In this document: piece after piece, positions 47,820 through 57,563 of the stretch
Layout: every line of letters starts with the position of its first letter
How positions within the stretch are numbered: the stretch's first letter is position 1
Source of the DNA: Muricea muricata
Lineage: Eukaryota; Cnidaria; Anthozoa; Malacalcyonacea; Plexauridae
DNA length: 64,000 nt
Assembly (NCBI GenBank): GCA_963855995.1
Contig: OY979716.1
Span: forward strand, 23,364,283 to 23,428,282
Direction of reading: 5' to 3'
Made by a program: the position numbers and the translations under genes
The notes under the pieces: model-generated
Databases searched by the model: none
What the model saw: only the letters and a program-made list of their open reading frames with translations
What the model was told of the DNA's origin: nothing

Positions 47820-48730
47820 CAGTGCTAAACAAATTATTGACAATTACATTGAAAAATGTAAACGTGGACCACACAACACTATTGATTTGCTGTTATTGTG
47901 TAGGCTCAATGTTTTTGGTCAATAATGAATACAATACTGATCTTTCCCATGCTGGCAATTGATGTGTGCTGCATATACTGCTATATATATGTCTTAGATA
48001 GAAACTTATATTAATGCTGGTTTCTATTAAAATGTTTGTAATATAGGTTTAAAACCATTACCAAGGTAAAACCTGTTGATGAGGTATGTGTTGTTGTTGT
48101 TGTTTAATTGGCCTCCTTGTTATTCCTCGGAGAATGATTTAAGATTTTCAGGTGTGATGCCAGTAGTAGCTGAATAATGAATAAAGCCAAAATATTAAAG
48201 ACAAAAAATGTTGGTGTAGAAAAGAAAGTCAATCCACTTATATTCATGACAATTAAAGTCAAATTTTACTTATGATACTGGCCGGTGTTCTAATAAATAT
48301 TTTAAAGTGCCTAGCTATGAAAAGAAATTTTGTCAAGCACTTTCTTTATTGCATTAGAAAGATAACTTAAATTCACAATATAACATCTTTTGTGTTCTTT
48401 GTTGAGATATTAAACTTTATTGGATATGCAAATAATACAATGTTTGACAGCACACTGTATAATGAGGGTCAATGAGATTTTGTATTATCATTTTGTATCA
48501 TATTCATGCATGTGCACTTTAATAATAGTTTGTAAATGCTATCTATTCAAAATTGTTTTTAAACTGCTATAATATTCAAGCAGGACATGTTAATATAGAT
48601 TAAAAAACATTTTAATATATGTTTATTTGTATAATATATGTTTGGATTAATACCTTTTTGTATTGAAAACAGACATGTTCGGCCATTATAAACAAGCTCA
48701 TGCAGCCAAACTTACTTTACGAGTCCTTGT
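47820..48730. other. Intergenic, no gene seen
   Basis: AT-rich sequence with no ORF of note. Confidence 0.4.
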
Positions 48731-48739
48731 GGTCAATCC

Positions 48740-49220
48740 CACTCTCCTCCGCAGAGGCTTTATTGGTTTAAAATAGTTTTAGTAGGATAATAGGGGTAAT
48801 GAGGAGGGGGGAAGGAAACAATTGAAATTTGAGAAGCCTCTGCAATAAAACGTTTTCAAAATGGCGTCAAATTACCGTGGGAGATTGGCGCGAGCCCAGA
48901 CAAAAGCTCATTCATTATTCATGATGGTGGAACCCATGCGTATGAGTGTGAGCGACTCTGATTTAAAACGCCTTTTGTCTGATAGACAATTTCAAAATGT
49001 TAAACGTTGTGGTAAGGTAGTGTGCATCTGAAAACTTCGTAAACTCGTCCATCCCGTAGAAACGAAAGCTATCCCCGAGAAACACACATTATATGGCAGA
49101 GGCTTCCTCTGAATTCTTCGATTGTACCCCATCGCTAGATGCTATCCCTCATTACCCCATTAACCCCTATTATCCCACTAAAACTATTTTAAACCAATAA
49201 AGCCTCTGCGGAGGAGAGTG
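48740..49220. repeat. Mutator-like non-autonomous element, 9-bp TSD
   Basis: Inverted ends of about 65 bp start CACTCTCCTCCGCAGAGGCT. The exact 9-bp duplication GGTCAATCC flanks both sides (48731-48739 and 49221-49229). The 481-bp interior has no transposase. TSD length and long TIRs fit Mutator-type elements. Confidence 0.85.
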
Positions 49221-49489
49221 GGTCAATCCAAAGACCAAACCTGGCTACCACTGAAAATTTACTGTTTCATAAAGCCTTTTTTATTAATAACGATGTATAC
49301 AGTGTCGATTAACTATCCAAGATCCAAGCAACCATAAAATTAAATGTCGAAACTCTTCCCCGATTGCTCAAAACTTTCCTTGAAATTGAATGTAAACCAC
49401 GTGTGTCGCGTCTTGGAGAATTTCATATTTCTCCAGGAGAAATGTGCCGTATTATTTGTCGCCAGCCGCACAACTAATATAATAAGCGA

Positions 49490-49610
49490 TTAATTTTTCG
49501 CAATATTTAACAATTATTCGCCGAAGGCGAGGTGATTATCGGGGAATATTTACCGAGACGAAGTCGAGTAGTTTTACACAAGTGAACATAAGAAATCCGA
49601 CGTTGTGATT
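49490..49610. repeat. GCCGAAGGCGAGGTGATTAT repeat, copy 1
   Basis: Shares, in inverted orientation, the block from ACAATTATTCGCCGAAGGCG through GAATATT, plus AAATCCGACGTTGTGATTGG, with 52930-53110. Confidence 0.7.
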
Positions 49611-50281
49611 GGTCCCACGCCTGGCATTTTTGAATGCGAAATCGCTAGTTCGCCTGTACGCAAATCCAGCGGTTATTCCGCAAAAAATATCCAATAACTT
49701 CAGCTTACACCAAGTATTCCTCGTAATTGTTCAAAATGGCGAACAAATTTTATTTGCACGAAATCGCAAATTACAATAAATCAAGAGATGCACAATACTA
49801 TGGCAAGGAAAATGAAGGAATTTAAGTTTTTAAGAATGGATTGTACAAATGTTACAGCAGGACAATTTTCCATGCCACGTTTTCTTCTCTGTAAAGGCTT
49901 CGATTATGTATTGGATAGAGTGGACATTGGACAGTCACAATTGCATTATTGCAGTGAATAGCTGAGTGCGAGCAAATTTTGTCAAAATCTTCTTGTCTTG
50001 TCACAGTACACAATTGGAAACTTTGTTTAGAAGTTTTTACCCGTCAGGAAGTGATCACAAGAAATATGAAAACAATATGCTATCTTGTAATACATTAGCT
50101 ACTAAACTAGTACAAGAATGAATTTGTATCAAACAGTATTAATATGGTCACAGCAATAAACAATATAAAAGCAGAAAGATTTTATGAAAGACATTCTCAT
50201 CGTGTAAGTCTCAACAGTTTCGTCGTACAACAACTGATGCTTTGTTAGTTAGGGTAGGGTGTACATTATTATAGTTTATTA

Positions 50282-50595
50282 TATAAAGTACAGTGCTTTA
50301 TAAGGATTTTGGGCACTGATAAAACTGATAATCTCACATGTGAGATTAATCTCACATGTGAGATTATTTATGATGATTTCACATGTGAAAATTATCGCTT
50401 TTCAAACAATTACCAATCATAGGTTCTGGACATTTTATATTGGTGGAAAACCTGTAGTTTATAATAATAAACAGAAAAATACATGGGTGCTTGGAAATAC
50501 CAGATTTATTTCTCTGCGCTTACTCGTGAGATATCATGTTCAACACTCGAAATAAATCTGGTATTTCCGAGCACCCATGTATTATTCTCTATATC
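50282..50595. repeat. Uninterrupted copy of the 43455-46445 host repeat
   Basis: Contains paired CTCACATGTGAGATTA palindromes, CAATTACCAATCATAGGTTC, TATATTGGTGGAAAACC and an inverted pair AAATACCAGATTTATTTC/GAAATAAATCTGGTATTT. Confidence 0.8.
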
Positions 50596-50741
50596 ATTGG
50601 TGTGAATTAGACCAACAAAAGATATAAAGCAAAACTGTTTTTTATTTTATATGGTTAATTACTGTAATTTACACAATAGTTACAGGCTTTGTAGATTTAA
50701 AATTAAATACTGAATAAATTGTCTTAAATTCATATATTGTC

Positions 50742-50930
50742 ATAGTTTGCTTCGGACTCAACGGTTCAAACAGTTAGTATCCATAGGCTTCCCTTGACAA
50801 GTAAAAGTAACAGTCTATTATGTATATGTTATGTGTAATGAAGTAGTGGGGACAAGTTCAGTATTACCCACTATGAAACCAATTTTACTTGTCAAGGGGA
50901 ATCTGTTGCTCAATGGCTTAGGCAAACTAT
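50742..50930. repeat. Imperfect foldback
   Basis: ATAGTTTGCTTCGGACTCAA at the left pairs with a diverged complement at the right. CCTTGACAAGTAAAA pairs exactly with TTTTACTTGTCAAGG. Confidence 0.7.
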
Positions 50931-52929
50931 AAAAAAGTTAACTAATTTGACCAATTAGGCAATTACACCCTAATACAATGTGACACATATAGGTTCATTA
51001 ATTGTCTGATGTGCAAAACCCTGACCTTCCTGTGAAAACTTATAACTTGTTTGTATAATAACCTTATATAGGTGGGTAATAATATAGTTAAAATCTACCA
51101 AATATCTGCTTGGGGGAGACCACACAATGTCTGCCCTAATTATGATAATCATAACATGATTTATGACTTGTCATGTCAGCTGATACAGGCAGTTGGAAAC
51201 AATCTAAATAACACAAGCAGAATGTTAGTTTGGTCAGATCATAAATGTTATAGCATATATGTCACCAACCTATCAAATATATCATGTTTTAGGTGTTTTG
51301 TTCAACCCACTAAAATTTGGCAAAGACAAGATGATTAGAAATCAGAACTTTAATCATATATTTTGAAAAAGAAATTTGCTGTGCACATTTTTTGTTATAA
51401 TTCTTGAATTACTAATTTGGCTCACATAGCACAGTGATATAAAAAATTGTATAAATAGCAGAAAAATATTAATATTTACAATGGTGCAGGCATAGTTGAA
51501 TTCAAATATATACTGTACTATGTCATGCTTTATACAAAATCACCTTTAATTGCTGATTATTAAACAGTCCTTTCAAATGCAGATGTCTAAAACAGGTGTA
51601 CTATTAACAATAACTCTCAATAAATATATAGCCCATATTGTTCACTATTAACAAAATCTCTCCCGGCAATTATCAACCATCAATTTCTCTTTGCTAATAA
51701 TCATCTATCAATTTATAATAAATTCATTACTCTGGGTTGGGCCATGTAGTACTTATAGCTTGACTGTCAAGTGGATTAGTGCAAAATGTTTAGCCCTTTA
51801 AATCACCAGCATAGCACAAACATATCATAACCAACTACATCTATTTTCATTTTCTTTCAGAGAGTTGTTAATTTTAGTCTGGCAGAAATTTTTAATGATC
51901 ATTGACCTGGGCCATATCATTGAGCTTGGTGTAGTGGTTATACTAAAACCCATTGTGGCATATGAACACTATATATATATATAGCAAAATATAGCATTAT
52001 ATATATTACAACTACTTTTAGATAGCAGATTTTCTGAACAGTTAACAAACTTAGGCACTTTAACAGGCGAAAATAAATTCATCAACACAAAAATATATGT
52101 GAGTTCTTCTTTGATGAATACTATATTGTGATATGTTGACTTGAAATTTTATGGAAAAACAATAAATCAGAAACGTTATCACAAGAAATACAAAATCTAT
52201 AACACGTTTCCTACCTTTTGGAGCAATCGCTTAGGTTTTTGAGTTGTATTTTTTGCTCTTTGATCCTTCTCTTTAACCGTGAACGCGCCGAACCATTTCT
52301 TGCACCTTTATTCACAATTCGCAAAAATTCATGCCTTTGTAAAAGCCATTTTTTGTGTTTTACTAACATTTTTCGAAAAACAAAAAACATACAAACTTTT
52401 ATAGATGTCTTAACTTGTATAGGCAACAAAAATTAAATGAAAAGAAGCCGGAACGAAGAACCCTATACAAGCCGAAGTTGTCACATTTTTACAACACCGT
52501 ACAAAAAGTCGCCATTGCGCGAAATGCCTCGAACAAGAAGCCTTCCCGTAGAAAAACATTGCATGTAACCATGGCAATATTGATATCATTTTGATCCTCG
52601 AAAAACCCTCTATCTCCCTATTACCATCAGATAATCCTCCAGGAAAACGCGCACGAGGAATAACTCGATGAATTTAAAGAATTTTTCAAGAATTAAATTC
52701 GCTACCAAGCTCTCCAATTTTGACACGCGGTGGCAAAAAAATTGTCACACTTTAAACTAGCGTTTTCGCATGCAAAAATGCCAGGCGTGTCCAATATGAC
52801 GTGACATTCCTTTATATTCACCTACAGGTGAATATAACAGTAAAACAAGTTTACAAAATGGCGACTAGCCGCCGTTTTGTACAAATTACGGACAAAGAAA
52901 TAAACAAAATTAAAATAACTTGTGTAAAA
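50931..52929. other. Intergenic, no gene recognised
   Basis: 2 kb of AT-rich sequence with a short (TA)n run near 51970. The frames at 52211-52436 on both strands lack recognisable motifs. Confidence 0.35.
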
Positions 52930-53110
52930 ATACTAAAACAATTATTCGCCTCAGGCTCGGTGATTTTCGGAAAATATTCACCTCGACTTCGTCTTGGTGA
53001 ATATTCCCCGATAATCACCTCGCCTTCGGCGAATAATTGTTAAATGTCACGTCATATTGGACCAATCACAACGTCGGATTTCTTATGTTCACTTGTGTAA
53101 AAATACTAAA
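52930..53110. repeat. GCCGAAGGCGAGGTGATTAT repeat, copy 2
   Basis: Reverse complement of the 49490-49610 family, with its own internal palindrome (GGTGAATATTCCCCGATAAT facing GTGATTTTCGGAAAATATTC). Confidence 0.7.
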
Positions 53111-53399
53111 ATAGTTTGTTTATAACCAAACCAGAGGTTTTTTAACTATTTTTTTTACTGAAGGCACTACCTAGGCAGGTAGCATTTTACTTTTTTACAT
53201 TAAATTATCCTCAAACATTTGGTTGTAGTATAAAACTGTGCTAAATAACCATTCTTCTCGTCATTTGTTTAATACATATTACCGCCGGGCGCACATTATT
53301 ATAGTCAGCCGATTTTAATCGGTCACATGGCGACTGAAAAACAGAAAGACTGATATAACCCGATTTCATTCGGCTAAAATCGTTGAAAAATTGATGCCG

Positions 53400-53871
53400 C
53401 AATTTGCATCATGGTTGTTTCAACATCTTGATAATATCAGCTTGCATCAAGTCTGTTAGAACAACTTGCAACAAACCTGTTAATCAACAATGCTGTTGCA
53501 AGTTGTTCTGACAGTCTTGTTAAATCTTGTCATGAACAAGCTTGATTCAGGTTGTTCCAACAACTTGATGCAGGCTTGATGATATCAACTTGTAACAAGT
53601 CTGTCTTAACAACTTGCAACAGCATTGTTGATCCAACAAGCTTGATGCAAGTTGTTCCGGACAGACTTGATGCAAATTGTTTCAACAGGCTTGATGCAAG
53701 TTGTTTCAACAAGCTGTAACAAGTCTGTAGATGACAAGTTGCAACAAGCCTGATTTTAACAAGCTTGTTGCAACTTGATGAAACTCACAAGCTTGTTGCA
53801 ACTTGTCAACAAGTTGCAACAAGCCGGTAAAATTGACAACTTGCAACAAGCTTGTGGCGTTTTTGGCTGTG
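53400..53871. mobile_element. CACAGCC element, left end lost
   Basis: Interior of CAACTTGCAACAAGCCTG variants; right end GCGTTTTTGGCTGTG followed by TA. No left inverted end was found. It abuts a partial TLDc cassette at 53880. Confidence 0.75.
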
Positions 53872-53879
53872 TAGACTGT

Positions 53880-54160
53880 CCGAGGAAGCGAAATTCTTCC
53901 TTCTCGATCGTTTTTTTTCTCATTGCCATCTCAATACTCACTCAATTGATGTTATTTTTAGAAATTTTTCGTTAAAGTCATCGTGTGCCCTGTCTGATAT
54001 TTTCAATCCATTGCACAATTAAACTTCGCAAGACGAAGAGATTTCTATCGAATCTCTTCGTTTTAACCTGAGTATGCGCGGCTGACACAATTTGCAAAAA
54101 TTCACAGGTAGTAGTGGAGTTTAGAGTAAGAAAACCAAAACAATCTCTTAAAACAGCGTA
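53880..54160. repeat. Partial TLDc cassette without the exon
   Basis: Matches the part of cassettes A-C lying 3' of the signal exon (TTTTCAATCC, CACAATTTGCAAAAATTCA, TCTTAAAACAGCG). It is interrupted at about 54165 by a fossil PLE. Confidence 0.6.
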
Positions 54161-54164
54161 AAAT

Positions 54165-56350
54165 TCTTTTCGTGATTCGTTTCATGCTGCTGATCCAATC
54201 AAATCAATTCCTCCAAAACTTTTTTCACAGGGCTATAAATTTGTTTCTTTTGATATTGAATCTTTATTTATTAATGTTCCTTTACGCAGGACTATAAATA
54301 TCATTTTAGACCGTATTTATAACAAAAAAATTATTGATACTAGCTTCCAGAAACATACTTTGAAAAACTCATCCTTGATTTGTGTACCAAACTATATTTT
54401 CCTGCAACGGTACTCTTTATGAACAATTAGATGGCGTTTCGATGGGTTCTTCATTAGACCCAGTTTTGGCAAACATAATTTTGCCTGAGTTTTAAAATAT
54501 TATAGTAACAGAACTAGGTAACGCCGGCGTCATAAAATTCCATAGAAGGTATACCATAACATATATGTTGATGACACTTTACTCCTAATCCGGCCAAGCG
54601 ATATCCAATTCATGTTAGATAAATTTAACAGTTTCGACAAAAACTTAAAGTCTATCTTCGATGACTTTCCTGACGGCAATGTGTACTTTTTAGATTTAAA
54701 AATTACTAAGGACGGCATTGATATTTTCCGCAAAAACACTCACACCGGCCAGTACACAAACTTTTCTAGCTTCGAACCTTTCAGCTGTAAAATTTCTTGG
54801 ATAAATTCTTTTTCTTCGCGCTTCTAAGATTTGTTCTAACGCTACGCTATTTAATAATCAAATCAACAAGATTAAACGTTTTATGTCCTGGAATGGTTTT
54901 CCTACTAAAGTAAAAAATTTCCTCATATCAAGAAACTAAAAGCCGAACTCTGTAATGATAACAACATCACATTACACGGAAATAATGAAAATAATGATGA
55001 TTCGGTACCCAAAATCTGGCTAAAACAACCGTATTTAGGAAGACAAGGTGAATTCCTAGTTAAAACCTGCATGGCGAGAAATGACGGTCACGCATGCGCA
55101 CAACGCTTAGTGAATAAGCAACAATTTGATCAAACTTCTATGTTGAAATTCATAGAAGTTACATTGGGAAAATGACAAAAAACAGTCATAGTACATTCAG
55201 TTTTAAAGTTATCTGTCTGTTTCAATCGGATATAAACAAAATAAAATACATACATTCGAAATAATGTAAAACAATTTTGATAAATGTTACGATTCTTGCG
55301 GTTTTCAACATGAAACCCTAGACCGCTACTATATAGGAAGCGGCATAATGGCTAACTAAAAATTGCCTGACCATCTCTTTAAGCCACTCAAATATCAGGG
55401 TTCATAAAGCAATATCGGTTCGGTGTCAATCGAATTTGAAGAGAGTAGGAATGTCATTGATGCTTCGTATCATGCATTATTTCTCTCCATTTGTCGATCT
55501 TGCGGTTTTCGGCCTTCAAAATAGCCTATTTTTGTTGATTGCTAGAGTGTTCGATTCATCAAGGTTCAATAAATCTCAGGTTTTGATGATCTCAGTTTGT
55601 GCGAGAGTAAGCAAAAATATGCAACATGTTCTGTCTGTTTTCAAAACTTCAAGTGATGATCTTAACACCTTGTCAACTGGTACTCGTCTATTTATGTTTC
55701 TTAGCGGGGTCATGAAGTTTTTAAGGTCGCAAGTTAGTGTAGGTTCATGCACGTTGTAAGTATTTGCAGTGGTGAAGTTACTCATGCATAGCATTGTTGA
55801 TTTGTGTGCAAATTACTAGAAATCTTAATGATAAATATTTAATCATGTCCATGATTTCTGCGGTCATTCTTATACAGGCAAAACTGAACGCTCTTTGGAA
55901 ACAAGACTTCTGAACATGTTAACATCAACTCTTACAAAGCTAGCGCAATAACACAACACTTACTCAACTGTCCCGACGATCTCTACCTAGCCAACTTAAA
56001 TACATTTCCGGATCTTGACGGCTCTGAAGGGTTTTTGGACAAAATGCATTGTCCTACTTCCTTGGTCTACACCAATTCTAAAATCTTGTATTCATGTAAA
56101 TATAGCAATCCTAATCAGTTGCTTACACTAGAAGCGCTACAGCCGCTACTCATGAACGTAAATTACCAGAGTTAAATTGTGGACTCAAATCTTTATTTTT
56201 GTAACGCTACATCTATCCACGCACTCCTTCAATATTCTTCACCTGATTGGCTAACTACAGCTTGCCAACTTTGTGGATACATAGCGCAGCCTGTTTGTAA
56301 TATAATCTACTGATTTAATAATGTCTTTGGAATAAAGACGAAATATCACT
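54165..56350 (+). pseudogene. Fossil PLE of a second lineage
   Basis: Readable only by switching frames. It contains KFVSFDIESLFINVPL, then GTLYEQLDGVSMGSSL...PVLANI, the RT box YVDDTLLLIRPSD near 54568-54605, VYFLDLKITKDGI and TGQYTNF. Further on come FMSWNGFP and a GIY-YIG-like end (GHSYTGKTERSLETRLL near 55875-55925). Several frameshifts and stops are present. The stretch 55180-55860 has no PLE similarity that I can see and may be a later insertion. The YVDD box and TGKTERSLETR end differ from the YRDD/YVGLTE lineage at 10.6-36.7 kb. Confidence 0.8.
56310..56343 (+). ncRNA. Degenerate hammerhead-like remnant
   Basis: The stem-loop GTCTTTGGAATAAAGAC (56323-56339) is followed by GAAA (56340-56343) and preceded by CTGAT with extra bases in place of the GA of CUGANGA. 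Its position at the 3' side of the fossil PLE fits a decayed ribozyme. Confidence 0.35.
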
Positions 56351-56910
56351 GACTCCGTCGTTTTCTTGTTCTGTCTTGAATATCAGGAATACAAGATGTC
56401 TATTTTCAGAATTTGTTTTATTTTGTATTTCCTTAAGTTGTATGCTTACAAATAATAGTATACGTAAAATAGCCATTACAGTAAAAATACAGTAAACACT
56501 ATCAACTTTATCGAGCTTTTGCTTTTAGTTAAAAGTAAAAAAAAGCACAATAATACGGGCTCATTTCATTCAGAACATTCTATGCGTTATCAACATGTTA
56601 TCTATGTGAATTTAATAGCCTTCGATTGCAGAAAATTTCCCCTCGCCAGGTTTGAAACGCTGGCCAGGGTTTGAAAGAACAGTAATATATTGTTAAAGCC
56701 CAAACAATTTGTAAAAATTGCGCAGACATTTAGTGAAGTTAAGAGAAATAGGACGAGAACTACATCTCTAAACAGCGAATTCTCTTTAAAAATGCGATGA
56801 ATTAGCTACAAGGAATGCTAACAAATAACAGTGAAATGTACACTTTACAGTAATGCCGATTGCATGTATTGCGCAAATAGTGCCAGCAAATAACAATACA
56901 TTAAACTCAC

Positions 56911-57046
56911 TTCTCATTATCACAGAAAATGCGCTACTGGGCAAATCTGTTTCCACATAAACCTTTTCTTTTGATGTCACAAGTCCAAACAGCAGGCAGC
57001 GAATCTCAATTTGCTGCACAAACATCGCTACACGAAGAGATTTCAT
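56911..57046 (-). CDS. Signal-peptide first exon, cassette D
   Basis: MKSLRVAMFVQQIEIRCLLF opens the exon, ending VIMR before a phase-1 GTGAG donor at 56910. The frame is intact. Flanking text matches the cassettes at 37-42 kb, including GAAAACAAACAAGTTCTGA and a TATA-like ATAAATATAAAATGC. It lies 14.7 kb from cassette C, separated by repeat insertions. Confidence 0.65.
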
Positions 57047-57563
57047 GTTATCTCAACAAATACTAATTGTTAAAATAGGAAACTTATTTTTTCAAAATAT
57101 CTTAGGCAGCCAGACGAGTTAGACCTGCAGCTTTGCAACTACGTACTTTGAGGTGTGTTGACTGTGAAAACAAACAAGTTCTGAGCAAATGTATACCGAT
57201 ACATTAGAAACAACGGGACTAAATCGTAGGTTTTGCCAATAGAACAACGGGACTAAATTGTCGGTTTTGCCAATAGAAATGATAAATATAAAATGCATAT
57301 TTGAGCACGACTTCATTTCCTAACTTTCCGAAAAATTGGTTTTGAGTGCAACCTCTCATAAATGCGCAATTATAAGTCTTTGACACCGAAGTATTTCATT
57401 TACACTATTATTACTTACTATTATAATAACTCATGAAAACTATAAGTGATCAAATGAAAAGCAACAGCTGAGTCGTTCTTTGAAAGAAAGTTTTCGGATT
57501 TTACTCGCAATAACAGATAAAACAAGTACATGTAGGATTCCCCGAGAGTATATACTAAATAAG

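Noticed and set aside
55436-55794. Frames on both strands inside the fossil PLE
   Set aside because: No similarity to PLE proteins or other families; probably an insertion or diverged spacer.
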